A DNA stretch of 64,000 nt from Tethya wilhelma. Its lineage: Eukaryota; Porifera; Demospongiae; Tethyida; Tethyidae. The first letter of the stretch is position 1. Each line of letters opens with the position of its first letter. Below are positions 44,909 to 56,589 of this stretch, piece by piece. A model generated the notes under the pieces. That model worked only from the letters and a program-made list of their open reading frames with translations, did not search any database and was not told where the DNA came from. The stretch lies in NCBI GenBank assembly GCA_964030475.1, contig CAXIPT010000002.1, positions 15,014,391 through 15,078,390 on the forward strand. Direction: 5' to 3'. A program made the translations under genes and the position numbers.

Positions 44909-46600
44909 AACTTGAAATTTTCCGATACTTAAAAGTAGATCTATACGAAACAGTGATGTTAAACTCACTACCAATGTTCGAAACAAGCAATTTCTTCAGG
45001 TTGATGCCACGAAAGACAGGGTTTTTACAAGTCTTGAAAAAAACATGCAAGTAATCACCACCACTTCTTCTAGCATGGCCTGGCTTAACCATGAGGTATC
45101 TGTTACGAGAAGTGTAACAGACCTGAGCAAACACATCATCCAGAAACCACTTAGGGTAGCCACGATTTCTCAACCTGTTATTGGGGCGAGCATGAGCGAG
45201 CCCCACATAGGCGTGTCGAACGAGGGATTTGTATGTCTGTATATATATAGTGATTTAATCGTCCGACCGACCGCTTTCCGTAAATACGAACTATATTCTA
45301 ATTGTTCCAAATTAACCGCATGCCATGCCACGCGTCTATGAAAAATTGCAAAACCCTGAAAATTGTCAACCAGAGCTCTGATTGTCAACACTGGCCTCGC
45401 GCGCGCACACCGAACAGAAAGCCACTGAAGGACTGAGTAGCATTATCTATGGTCTATGTAAGATAGGCACGGCGAAAAGCTAAAGCACATTTTACTACAG
45501 GTGGCAACAACCTACACGAAGGTAAGCTCAATTTGTATCACTATGTTAATTTGTTAGCTAAAATCATAGCACAGTGACACATTTATACGCAGTGGCCATG
45601 TATAAAACCAGCTGAGGCAAACTGAATAGTTTCACAGCTGAATATACTACTGCAGTAATGTTGGGTGTATGGATGGATGTCAATACTACTGGATAACAAG
45701 AGCAGAAGCTAGAGCAGCCACCAGTGAGAGGCTCTAAACTACAAAACCCTGAGCGAGAAGCTATTGAACTGCCGATAACTCAAAACTGATACAACAGCTA
45801 GCTGCTAAGATTCAATGCATGCATGATGCTGAAACCCCAGGCGTAGGTGGCCAGGAGAGTAACTGTTAACTGGCAAGAGAGGATCAATGGAGTCCTGCCT
45901 GAGCAGTAATGAGAATAACTGCAGACTCAAAGAAATCAACAAGTATTCTGTCAACAACCGTGCAATTTAGCCAAGTCAAGTGTCTCTTGTATAATTATGC
46001 CATACTCTTTCACCAGTGCTATAACAAACAATATGCACTAGCCTCGTTCCCACATAACCTACTAGGCTCCCCTTTCACAGTGAGTATATAGGGGGGAGCC
46101 TGCAACGAGTCTATTCCCACATGCAAAACTTTATGCGCATGCGCTTGCTCGTGCTCGCCCCACTCCATGCTTGCATGCCACTAGTAAAACTTGTTTCTGA
46201 TGTTGAAAAAGTCACTAAGTTTAGAGCTGAGTCTGACATGTCTGATCAATTCAGCTTTGATAAAACTCCTTTTAGAATGGCTTGGATGGTAGGAGGAAAA
46301 AGGAATGTATAGATATCTATTGAGAGGCTTCTGGAATGGCTTGGTTAACAACTTCTGGGGATTATCCTTGTCCTTGAAAATGACCATGTCCAGAAAATCA
46401 ATACTATCGGAAGAAATGCTCCAAGTTAACTTGATAGTAGAAGACAGACCATTGAATTTGTGCAAGAAAGCGAGTAAATCGGCCAATGAACGTTCCAGAT
46501 AAAAAATATATCATCAATGAATCTCTTCTAAAAAACAAGACCATTAGTGCCCAGTAGTGAATTCTCCAAATGAGCCATGTAAATAACTGTCTGGGCCACC
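44907..46600 (-). pseudogene. RT-GIY-YIG-type (Penelope-like) retroelement, split
   Basis: From right to left, R-F-I-D-D-I-F-F-I-W at about 46510 is the RT catalytic motif. It is followed by S-I-D-F-L-D-M-V-I-F and Y-L-Y-I-P-F-S-S-Y-H-P-S-H-S (46486-46181). The sequence is then interrupted by an insertion (45183-46161) and resumes with R-L-R-N-R-G-Y-P-K-W-F-L (45180-44907). The block order fits Penelope-like or related RT proteins. Upstream RT motifs and the catalytic GIY-YIG residues are not visible. One or more frame shifts are present. Confidence 0.6.
45183..46161. mobile_element. Insertion with GC-rich terminal inverted repeats
   Basis: GGGGCGAGCATGAGCGAG at the left is matched by CTTGCTCGTGCTCGCCCC at the right (two mismatches). 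It splits the retroelement coding sequence at N-K-F-Y / R-L-R-N. No target duplication is evident and no ORF inside is convincing. Confidence 0.55.
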
Positions 46601-46850
46601 ATACAGTAGCTTTCACCCAGTTACTTATAGGTCGATCGAGTGATCCAAGCACCATATGCGTGAGATGATGGCTTACCATATTGGTTGCAAAAGGTACAGA
46701 ACATACCCCCTACATTCTCAGAATAAAATATCCATTTCCACTTGGTTCTCCATTCAGGATTATATTTCAGGTTCTGCTTATACAGCTTCTTATTCTCACA
46801 ACCTTCACCACAATATCTATTAGTACTAGTTTGAGTACCTGAAGCTTCAT
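46600..46850 (-). pseudogene. hAT N-terminal TTF-type zinc-finger fragment
   Basis: N-P-E-W-R-T-K-W-K-W-I-F-Y and M-F-C-T-F-C-N-Q-Y-G-K, followed by G-A-W-I-T-R and, after a frame shift, R-P-I-S-N-W-V-K-A-T. This is the TTF-type opening of ZMYM-like hAT transposases. It joins the retroelement directly at about 46600. Confidence 0.6.
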
Positions 46851-46960
46851 TACTACTAGGACTAAGTCTATCTTTTTTATTAGAAATTTATTCATAAATT
46901 ATTGAATCAGCTACCATGTGGTTTGTAGTGAGTATTAGTTAGAATTCTTGTTACTTTTAT

Positions 46961-47240
46961 ACAAGTACAAAAACATTAGAAATGTAATACAAAGATAGGA
47001 ATGGACAAATCATAAAAAAGTGAGCAAACAAGATATAGGAATTATTGTCAGATTGAGTGAGTTCATTTCACTGTGTCTTAACATCTCTAGCTCAATGACA
47101 ATGTAGACATTGCTCAATCTGCAAAACCATTCCTATCTTGTTAGCTCACTTTTATAGAATTTGGCCATTCCTATGTTTGCATTACATTTCTAATGTTTTT
47201 TGTACTTGTTTGTTCTATTTTTTGAATAATTATTTATGGA
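46961..47240 (-). mobile_element. PF element copy 10 (type B hairpin, reverse)
   Basis: Hairpin 46961-47209 between ACAAGT and ACTTGT, followed by about 30 bp of reverse-oriented body (TGTTCTATTTTTTGAATAAT). The rest is missing. Confidence 0.8.
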
Positions 47241-48840
47241 ATTTAGTCTTTAGCCTGAGCAAAGAACAGCCAGTCATGCCTTTCAGTCAGTAGAAACTCT
47301 GAACCCCCTGGCTGAACATGATTTATGTCCATCTGTGCTAGTCTTTTAAGTTATTGTTAGTTCTTGGGCCCTCCTCTAAAAGACGCTACCATTTATTGAA
47401 CTTTTATTTAGAACTTTTCTAATCTGAACAAGAAGTTGGAATCAGGCAACCTGCTATAACTGAGTTGCGTAGACGAAAATAAAGTAGACGAAACATCAGT
47501 AGACCAAAACTGAGGAGACAAACCAGGCCCAAATCAAAGTTCACTGGTAAACACACTGACACAACTAACTTGTAAGCTCAGAATTTTAGCTTGCAATGAA
47601 TTGAGTTAGTTACCTGTGCAAGCAGCTAAGCCACTTAAGCCAAGCACATCATTGAGAGCCAGAGCTCTGTTATCTGAAGCACATCCAGTCCAACTGATAA
47701 GCACACTATGCATTATTGATGGGTGTGGTTTCGAAGGTAAGCATTCAGAGAAGCACAAAACCCCTGTATTTCAGAAACTACAGTGTCCTACACAAGATAA
47801 TTTCGATTCATGAACGTTAAGTACCTTCGATTTGGACCATGGAGCTGCCATTCTTCACATCATCCCGTAACAGACAGACAGACGCATACATACACACACA
47901 CACACACAAAATGACTACCATAATCCTCTGCATGTGATACTCATGCGCCAAGGCTTAAAAATTAAATTATGTCACTAACTTTTCCTCTTTGCAACGTTGC
48001 ACAGATGCCAATGCCATCTTTCCTTTCTTGTGCCATGGTTTAGGCTTATGGAGATGAAGACTCAGTGAGTGCCCCAACCTGTGTCCACGTTTATGCTGTT
48101 TATATGGCAATACAGAAGTAGTTTCAAATTTTCTGAAATTAGCTTCACTTAATAGCTCGAAACAATTCCTATTGTGGAGAAACTGGTTTGAAAATCACTA
48201 TCAGTGTCTGTGGCACTCTTAACTTGTCCCAGCAGTAAAATTGTCACTGTCTTCCCTCTTGTCAAACTTCAATAAAAAGAAGAGTCTCCTGCTAGGATGA
48301 AATGTGACTGAAATGAAGTTTCCCACGCACAGGATCTGCAAGGCCATATGGCCAGGCTACAAAGCCAAAGGCCGCTTTTTGTCTATACATATGCTATAGT
48401 ACCAAACTAAAATATGCCAAACCTCAAATTTTTGGTATTGTTGCAGTTTTGGTTCAATAGGTTTTAAATTTTACGTAATCACATGAAGTCTTCTGGCACG
48501 CTTTTGGCGATAGATTAAGCCTATGGCTGTCCAAAGTCCATTATGGCTCAGCCAAGAACAAGAGACTGATCAGAGAGGTGCTGGTTGACCAAAATACCAT
48601 GATCAATTGGTGTAAGCAGAGTGGTGTGCTTGCATGGAGGCAAGATTGCAACTGGTGCAACAAAGACATGCTGTGGGAAAAACACATGCAGCACTGGTGT
48701 TGGTATACAGGCTATAATAGATGGACAGACAGATACATAGATAGATGGATAGCTAGCTAGCTAGCTACAATGTGTGTGTATATACAAACAGAAAACAGAA
48801 AATAAAATAAAAAAATATTTTAAACAATATACTACACAGA
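47241..48840. other. Mostly non-coding
   Basis: A CA-rich microsatellite sits at about 47893-47908, and a short PF body fragment (AGTACCAAACTAAAATATGC) at about 48400-48440. The ORF at 47616-47813 shows no motif. Confidence 0.45.
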
Positions 48841-48852
48841 TGGAGGTGTCCT

Positions 48853-49182
48853 GTGAGTGCACGAATGAAATCAATTCGAACAGGTTCTTGCAATTGGTTT
48901 AAATTCTCTTGGGTGATGATGAAATGGGTTGGAGTTGCCGAGCACACTTTTATAGATTGGTGTCACTCTTGCAGGGAGGTATGTGTAACATGGTGTAATG
49001 ACCATACTGGAGCTGAAAAAACCGGCGGACCTGGGACAGTGGTTGAAATAGATGAGTCAATGCTTTGGATTAGGAAATACCATGTTGGTAGAGTGACACA
49101 GGTTGTGGGAGGGTGTACAGATAACATGTTCATGGTGATGGTTGACTATACACCTTGTAAACATAAGAAATGTGTCATATGA
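48853..49182 (+). pseudogene. Merlin transposase, N-terminal half
   Basis: A 109-codon frame carries W-C-H-S-C-R-E-V-C-V-T-W-C, then G-G-P-G-T-V-V-E-I-D-E-S and R-K-Y-H-V-G-R-V. V-E-I-D-E-S holds the first catalytic Asp of the Merlin/IS1016 (ISXO2-like) transposases. The frame stops after M-V-D-Y-T-P. The C-terminal half is found directly downstream but on the other strand. Confidence 0.75.
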
Positions 49183-49237
49183 AGTTCCATATTTCCTCCT
49201 CCACATGTACTCCACCAGGTAACTAGGAAACAGATGT

Positions 49238-49410
49238 TTATGACCTCTTCAGTTTACGCTTGGCTGCATACCAACTACCCTCGATGAATGCACCTGTAAC
49301 TGGGTCTACGAAGTTGGAGTGTTTTTCATTATAGTGAATGTATCCCACAGTTGATAACCGATTACCTACTGCCCATTGATCAGTGTGAATAGTTGTGCCA
49401 GTTTTCACAT
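49238..49410 (-). pseudogene. Merlin transposase, C-terminal half, inverted
   Basis: The minus strand encodes T-G-T-T-I-H-T-D-Q-W-A (second catalytic Asp), then S-N-F-V-D-P-V-T-G-A and I-E-G-S-W-Y-A-A-K-R-K-L-K-R, ending at a TAA. These are the expected later blocks of the same family, so the two halves face tail to tail about 55 bp apart. Confidence 0.75.
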
Positions 49411-49774
49411 AACGTCAATGATGGAAAGCAGAGTGGAGTAGACTTTTTGTTACAATAATTGGTACATTAATTTTAGTCTTAAACTTACAGTTATAATACA
49501 ACTAGTTTACATACTTCATTTTTGTCACACACTCACAAACACACACACATTCATAATTCAGCAGTGTACTAAGCCATATATGTTGACTATTCTCCTGAAC
49601 AGCTTGATATACCATTCCAATAGATAGAAATCCCTTCGTTCAAGAGTTCTAGTCATGCTTCGTGTATATGTAGAAACCGAGTAGAAGCTTCTTTGGTTCT
49701 TGTCGGTTACACAGCTCGCGACAATATCGCATCACAGCATCACGTGAATATGCAAATTTTTAACCCTACGGAAC

Positions 49775-50310
49775 CTAAACTGCTTGAATACCCAATTTTC
49801 TCTCTATCTTGCACTGATTTTTCTTTGAGAGCGCTCACTTTTAGAAGCTGATCCTTGAACGAATAAACTTAGTTTCTTTGTCTTAATTTAACCACTTTTA
49901 ACATCAGTTATTCATAGATGTTACTAGATACAAGACCAAAGTGCCTTGTCCATATGGCAGCCATTACTTTTGATACTCATGAATAATTGATTTGCTACTT
50001 AGAAAATCAAATTGACAATCCTTTCCATACATACAAGCGTGCATTATTTAGAATGAATTTCATGTATTTTATGCAAATCTGCTGCTTTAGATAATTTGCT
50101 AGGATACATGCACATATTAATAAACTAACATAACAGGAAAAAGTAGTGAAAACATCATAAGAAATTTAATAGGAATGGCAGTCAGATTGAGTGAAATTAA
50201 GTTTATTCCTGTGTTCACTATGTCACTGAGCTAGGGATATGAACATTAGGCCTGCACACAGAAATGACCTTTTACTCAATCTGACCATGGTACCAGCCAA
50301 TCCCATTATT
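49775..50310 (+). mobile_element. PF element copy 11 (old, degraded, type B)
   Basis: Body blocks GAAGCTGATCCTTGAACGAA, CATATGGCAGCCATT and ACAAGCGTGCATTATT are followed by eroded hairpin sequence with TATGTCACTGAGCTAGGGAT. Both termini are lost. It is more diverged than other copies. Confidence 0.65.
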
Positions 50311-50559
50311 ACATATCAAATCTTTTTTCATAATATGTATATTATATATATATTATTATTATTATTATTATTATTAATAGATTTTACAGCAAATGAACAT
50401 GTGTTGTATACTAAGTTTAAACGGTAAGAGTTATAAAAGTTGAGGTTCAGGTGATCTGCTGACAGACAGTAGTTGCAACAATACTACTACTGGAGTATAT
50501 AACTAACTAATATAATTTACAACATAAACATACACAATAATAAATAAATAGAGAAAACC

Positions 50560-51057
50560 TCTCAGACTGCGTGTTACTTAGGAATGCAACGACTGCATGG
50601 ACAGATGAAATGAAAGGAGCATGTGTTGTTGCCATTGAAATGAGAATAGAAATGAGATTCAAACTACTTGTATAGTTTAGACTTAGTTGTAGAGAAGGAG
50701 TCAGAATGGTTAGTTCATTAGGAAGTTTGTTCCAAATCCTAACAATTCTATTACAGTAAAGTGACGTGAAGATCGGTAGTAAGTGGGATTTGGGACAAGT
50801 TTGTTTGCTGAGGAAGCTCTTGTATTGTTTGTGGAGAAGCAAACGTAGTCAAAAATGTTAAAGTTATCAGAAGGACTCTTGATACATTTTATAAAGAAAA
50901 ATACATCCTGGAGTAGCATCAGTGGTAGTAGGTTTAGTTGTATAAGTCTAGTTATATATACATTATGCTTGCAAAATTTCCGTGTTAAAATTTTTTGTAC
51001 GTTAAATCTTTGTTGAATAATTTTTGTAGTATCACCGCTCCACCCACCATTTTGCAA
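50560..51057 (-). pseudogene. LINE (non-LTR retrotransposon) ORF2 C terminus
   Basis: Reads R-L-I-Q-L-N-L-L-P-L, then N-T-R-A-S-S-A-N-K-L-V-P-N, and after a frame shift S-L-Y-C-N-R-I-V-R-I-W-N-K-L-P. The R-x-W-N-x-L-P ending is characteristic of many non-LTR elements (CR1/RTE-like). It is 5'-truncated, as is common for LINE copies. Confidence 0.7.
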
Positions 51058-51289
51058 TTTTTTGTGTGTGATTTTAGTACTCTGCAGCGATTATCAATTA
51101 CAAAATTTTCACAATTAATTTTATGGTACTATTGTGAATTTACAGTGAAATTTATTTGGGTAATATATATGTGCTAAGCACACGAAATAGGTATAAAAAG
51201 TTTACCATTCATGGTCAATCAAATTACCTTGAAATATGTTCCCAATGAAATACCATGCAATGAGAGATACTTCACTATCATGAATATCA

Positions 51290-52616
51290 TACGTACGGTA
51301 GTACGTATAGTAGGAATGGGCCGACTGCCCCATAGACACAATACAAAATGTTGGCCACTATAAAAATCTAGTTGAACAAAATTAAACCTTCAAAGTTGCC
51401 CAGAGACACTCAGGGGCGTAGCCAGGATTTTAAAAAAGGGGGAGTAATAAAAATGGTGCGCGCGAAGCGCGCCGGAAATTTTGCACGATCGGAAACCACA
51501 CCCACTTAATTAGCTAATTTTAGCCCCTCCCATTCATTAAATCGAGCAGTAGCACGCGCTCGCTAGATCGAACGCTCTCTAAAGCCTTGTAGTAGCAAAA
51601 AGAAAGCTTCTAATAGTTGTTCTGGATTGAATTCTGGCCAAAGATGACTGCTTTACGTGTTGCTACTAAGTAAGTGCACAAAAAATTATTCTACCAGCTA
51701 ATAAATAGCGCATTTTATAACCTACGCGTAAATTTCGCGAGACAAAAAAAGGGGGTGCAAATGCACCTTTAGCACCCCCCTGGCTACGCCACTGACACTT
51801 ACTGACAGATTACCAATTGCCTAAACTCACAAAATCTTTCCTCAGCACTAGTAGTGAGCACTAAAGGGAAGCCATCATAGTGCCATTTTTGTTCTCTAAC
51901 GTATGTACGTACGTATGTACTTCCTAACTGACTTACTTGAAAAGGATTTCCAGAGAACCAGAATGTGTTGAGCCAACTTTGACAGCACAAAGTAAGTTCT
52001 TTTCATGGGTACTACATTCCTTTATACTCGTTTCAATCTCAAATAGGCTTAAACAAAAACTAAAAAACTTTGAAACTTAGTGTATAAATTCATGTACTTC
52101 AATACAGCCATCTTTGTATGTACAGTTCAAAGGTCATTATCCACATGGTATAATTATTATGCGCATGCGCATTAGCTTCCTCCAGCATAATACATTGTAG
52201 CTGCTACTTAAGCTTTTTGTAGGGACTAGCCAGTCTCTGATAGTCTCCACACTGTAGTGTTGAAAAAAGTGAATGAACAAGTAGTAAAATTTCAAAAAAA
52301 TAAGTAGTGCAGGAATGGGCAGTGCGGTAAAAAGCATTGGAGCAAGGCATGTCTCAATTTCGGCACATGACTACTTCATTTTTTATGCCCGGCAACTCTT
52401 GGCTGGCAGTCCAGTTTAATTATAAGTTGCCTATCTTGTTATGGTTAGTCAATGCAATGGTAGTACAGATCATTGCAATTATGACACTGAGAATCCATAC
52501 TAGGGGTCAAGAATAAATCAAAAATGAACTAGTCATGTGCTGAAATTGAGACATGCCTTGTTCCAATGCTTTTTACCGCACTGCCCATTCCTACTTACTA
52601 CTTCATTACTACTTGT
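51290..52616 (+). mobile_element. Divergent PF-type element (type C)
   Basis: The left end is the palindrome TACGTACGGTAGTACGTA (same GGTA centre), followed by TAGGAATGGGC at the same distance as in the main family. The right end is a hairpin, 52277-52616, bounded by ACAAGT and ACTTGT, with about 90-bp arms containing CAGGAATGGGCAGTGCGG and AAGGCATGTCTCAATTTC. Body sequence differs from the main family. A hAT-type MITE is nested at 51411-51794. Confidence 0.8.
51411..51794. mobile_element. hAT-like MITE with 5-bp target duplication
   Basis: Ends CAGGGGCGTAGCCAGG and CCTGGCTACGCCACTG, flanked by ACACT on both sides (51406-51410, 51795-51799). The interior includes GGCGCGCTTCG-like GC-rich sequence and no ORF. 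Confidence 0.85.
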
Positions 52617-53449
52617 TTTCAGTTGAATAGCTTCAAGCTGGAGCTTGTACCTGTCTCTTTCCTTTAAAGCTTTGCAGATGGCACATATGTGATAGGTATA
52701 AGTACAGAGTAATGATATGCAAAACAACAGTTAGTTTAGTGTGCATGAATCATTGTAAATGGTCCTTTTTGTCTTTGGCTTTTTCTTTCTTCATTATAAT
52801 AAAGCTCTCCTTTTGCTAGCTAGACGTACTAGTGGTAACAGGTTAGCCAGTGTACATGGGAAATAAAAAACTAGGCGGTCCAAGCTATGGTATAAGAGCA
52901 GTTCAATGTTTAAGCTGAGTCGAATAAAGTGGAGTGTAGTCCTGGCTCAGTCACAGCGCTTTCCTAAGAATTCATTTCGGAGCCTTTTCAACTAAGAAGC
53001 TTTGTTTCTCTTCTTGAACAGCTGCATATACTTAATTTACTCAGACCAAAACTATTAGTGTAGTTTCGTTCGCTAGTAGGAGGTGATAAGGCCACTCCAT
53101 TAGTTTCCCGTCCAGAAATTTTCGATTAAGGTATGTTATCATTATTTCATTATGTTGTGATATGATCAAAAACATACAAATTCTCGGTGCCAAACCAAGT
53201 ACAAATAAAAGTTTATTGAAACTACAAAGATCGTAAGTTACTTTGTTTTCCTCCTGTTGGTAAAACTCTTCTTTGTCATTCCACGGACTGATATACTCTG
53301 ATAAAAATGTATTCAAATATCTGTGAATTTTGTTGCTTTTTTACTGGCTGATCACATGTACATTGTGAAAATATTGTCCATATCTTCAGATCTGTGTGCC
53401 AGAGCTGCCATAATACATACATAACACAAAAAAAGGTATCAATACTCAC
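52617..53449. other. Scattered exon-like fragments
   Basis: Minus strand 52717-52620 encodes a coiled-coil-like A-L-K-E-R-D-R-Y-K-L-Q-L-E-A-I-Q-L-K immediately against the type C hairpin. At 52758-52790 a 30-bp copy of the end of the 53450-53634 exon (K-K-E-K-A-K-D-K) recurs. No complete gene. Confidence 0.4.
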
Positions 53450-53634
53450 AGATGGTCATTTTTGTCTTTGGCTTTTTCTTTCTTCCCACGACCAGAAATA
53501 GATGACACTACAAGAACGTCACGGCCAAAAACACAATCTCGAACAAGTGTGGCAGCTAGGGTACGAAGTGTTTTCAGATCTTTACCAGGGAAACGAGTCA
53601 TGGCATGTTCTGGTGACATTAAGGGGAGTCTCAA
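53450..53634 (-). CDS. BEN-like domain exon
   Basis: M-S-P-E-H-A-M-T-R-F-P-G, then L-R-T-L-A-A-T-L-V-R-D-C-V-F-G and L-V-V-S-S-I-S-G-R-G-K-K, ending at a CT|GTGAGT donor. The pattern matches the first half of BEN DNA-binding domains and the decayed copy at 34720-34985. The next exon was not found downstream, so the gene is partial or broken. Confidence 0.45.
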
Positions 53635-53966
53635 CCATTTTTTTTTTCATTTTTTCCCCTTTTTCTTTCATATTATTCCTAAGTCTATTGATAACTTGTA
53701 TTTCAAATTTTAGAGCAAATAAAAGCTCCTTCATTATTTTATAGTTTTTTTGTACATGCTATAGTTGAATAAAAACCATTGAAAACCTTTTACAATTGTA
53801 AGTTAGTGTGACTCTTCTATCTCGCCAACCGTTGCCCCTGAAGAGTTGATTCTGGTATCAAAATAATGAACACTGCATGAGGTAATGTATTATTTTATCT
53901 GCGCAGTGCCCATGGCAACACATACGTCATAGGCGCTACTGCGCATCCAATTAGTAATGACTGAAA

Positions 53967-54589
53967 ATGGCGACGCTAGAACCCACTGTATCTGTCAAAA
54001 AAAGAATAAAGCAAAGGTCCATATGTCGCAGAAAAAGGCCCAGAGTGTTCCTCTGACATAAAAAGAAGGCCAGCGAAGGTTCTGGTACAGAGACACCGCC
54101 AGATGAAAGGCCCATTCCAGTGCAGACAGCAAGTCAAAAAAAATTGGCACTGTCACCACAGTCTAGTCTGTCTGATACTTGCACATCAGATGAATATAAC
54201 CCCGAGAAAGAGATGGTAGGGACACGATTACTTAGCTGTCAGATGATGGCGGAAACCATTGGTGATCTCTGTTGTCCTCAATGCTCCTCTCCTGTTGCTG
54301 TTAGTGAAGAAGGTGGCCTGGTGGCTTGTTCACCATTGACTCAGACTCCCAACCCATGGGTAGGCGGTTCGAGTCCCTCCAGTGCCACAGGTATTTGTTT
54401 CCCATTTTCTCTTTCGAGCTCTGCCTAGGAGTTAACTCAGCTCTACCCCAAAAAATGAGGAGGTGTAATTTCACCACATCCTTTGGAGGGGATGTAAAGC
54501 CGTTGGTCCCGGGGGACCTGCGTTCATTAGCCCTAGGCTATTTGCAGGCCCTCGTTAGCCACAATTGTGGAAAACCCGAAGGGGCACTC

Positions 54590-54620
<31 letters not shown>

Positions 54621-56100
54621 TTGGTTTCTAAGAAAGGGTCGTGTTACTAAGATAAGTGTTTCTTGCACCAGTCAAACATGTACTTTTGAGCGTGTTCTTT
54701 CAGACCCTAGTTCTTCTGAGGCAACTGCTGTTAATTTTTGGCCATGCGGATGATCGGTAAAGGTAGAGAGGCGTTGGCAACTGTATCTGCACTGATGGAT
54801 TTTCCTCCCCCATTGTCACATACTTCTTACGGTAAATACAATGAGAAGCTGTTAGAAACGTCTTCTCTACACTGTGAAAGGAGCTTCAAAGCAGCATCAG
54901 CACATCTTCATGACCTTGAGGGTGTCCCACATAATCAAGTCATTGATGTAGTTGTAACTTGCGATGCAACATGGTCTAAACGTGGATTTACAGCCTTGTA
55001 CGGAGTTGTTGTAGTGGCTTCGTGGAAAACTGGGCAAGTTCTTGATGTGGAGTAAGCATTGTGCCGTCTGCAGTCACCAAACAAACAAAGATGAGAATTC
55101 CCAGGAATACAAGGACTGGTGGGCAAATCACAAAGATTCTTGCTCTGTAAACTACGAGGGGTCATCTCCAGCTATGGAGTGTAATGGGGCGCTAAGAATC
55201 TGGAAGAGATCTGTCGAGAAAAACTGCCTTCGATACACTAGTGTAATCTGTGATGGAGATAGTAAGACAGCAAACCTGCTGAACAGTGAGAAACCGTATG
55301 GGGAAGGAGTCGAGATAATCAAGCACGAATGTATCGGACACGCGCAAAAGCGACTGACAACAGCTATTAACAACCTGAAAAAGACAAAGAAGGTGGATGA
55401 TGAGGGCAAAAAGATTGTCTGGGGTGGAAAGGGTCAACTGACAAAGAAAAACATCCAGACATTGCAAGTCTACTATGGAGGGGCTATCTGCTCTCATCCT
55501 GGAAATCTAAATGGAATGGTGAAGGCGATCTGGGCAATTTTCTGGCACTGCAGTTCCACTGATGAACACCCTCACCACGAATATTGTCCTCCTGGTGGTA
55601 ATAATCCCAAGAAAAACTGGTGCAAATACAACAATGTTATTGCTGCAAATGAAGAACCACCTCCTCATAGTGACCCATTAATCCCACCTGATTTGGCAGT
55701 ACATCTAAAACCTGTGTTTATGCTGCTTGCAGACAGGAATCTTTTGGATCGTTGCTTACTCGGTGCCACACAGAACCAAAACGAAAGTTTTAATTCAACC
55801 ATCTGGCTCAGGTGTCCAAAAGAAAGATTTTCATCCCCTACAAGTGTAAAAATTGCAGTTAATCTAGCAGTAATCACTTTCAACCAAGGGATGAATGCTT
55901 TGCAGCCACTGCTTGAGTCGGTTGGGCCATCATGTTATGAGTATTTGACATATAAAGATAAACAAAGGTTGGACCAATTACAAAAAAGAAGTGAAGAGGG
56001 AGCTAAGAGAAAAAGAAAGGCTATAAGACTACATAAGTTAGCAGAAGAACAAGAGAAAATTGAAGAGGAAGGTGTTATATACGAACCTGGTGGATTTTGA
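53967..56100 (+). pseudogene. Mutator-like transposase gene, interrupted
   Basis: The N terminus starts M-A-T-L-E-P-T-V-S-V and is basic; codon 30 is TGA (54054). A C-C-P-Q-C-S-S-P-V metal-binding-like segment follows, then a SINE splits the frame (54310-54618). The transposase core resumes: V-V-T-C-D-A-T-W-S-K-R-G (first Asp), V-I-C-D-G-D-S-K-T (second Asp), E-C-I-G-H-A-Q-K-R-L (third acidic region), then T-Q-N-Q-N-E-S-F-N-S. One frame shift lies near 55046, between V-L-D-V-E and S-K-H-C. The last 352 codons (55042-56100) are open. The block order matches the Mutator-like transposase domain of invertebrates. Terminal repeats were not identified. Confidence 0.82.
54310..54618 (+). mobile_element. 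tRNA-derived SINE with poly(A) tail
   Basis: GGTTCGAGTCC is an exact pol III B box at about 54366; an A-box-like TGGCCTGGTGG lies about 45 bp upstream. The part between resembles a tRNA anticodon arm with CTCAGAC in the loop, suggesting a tRNA-Leu(CAG)-like ancestor. A tRNA-unrelated body follows, then 29 A residues (54590-54618). Target duplication is not clear. It interrupts the Mutator-like transposase frame. Confidence 0.78.
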
Positions 56101-56589
56101 TAGTATACTTGTCTTTTCTCATAATGTATCTTTTTGGGATTTGCAACGACTATTACTTAGTTATTGTCTAACCTAAATTTGAGGGTTTTTTGTATCATTT
56201 AATAGCTTGTTCTAAGCTGTATGAATCACATTTTCAGTTACTTTTTTGATACTCTTGTTATACTCATCCAAGTTGGTACATGTCAGTATTATAATCATCA
56301 AAACACACAAAAAAATTTTAAAAATCCATACTTGTACTAAAGAGCTTTTCTAATCATTCATATCACTGTAGAGTGGTATAATTACCCACAGGAATGTCTG
56401 CATCCTTCATTTGTTTACTACTGATCCAGTATTCCTGTTCCAGTGAAATTGAGGGTCTCTTTGTTTGTTCATGATTATTATGCTTACAGTTGATGGTAGT
56501 ACCAAAATGTATTATTTCAGTGGAAAGCATGAAATAGGCTACAATTTGATATCAAAATCATTTTCATATAACATTCTGAACAAAGGTTA
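56101..56589. other. 3' flank of the Mutator-like gene
   Basis: AT-rich; no terminal repeat or gene recognised. Confidence 0.5.

Noticed and set aside
54310..54390. Functional tRNA gene
   Set aside because: The B box is perfect but the acceptor and anticodon stems are not paired properly, and the segment continues into a SINE body with a poly(A) tail.
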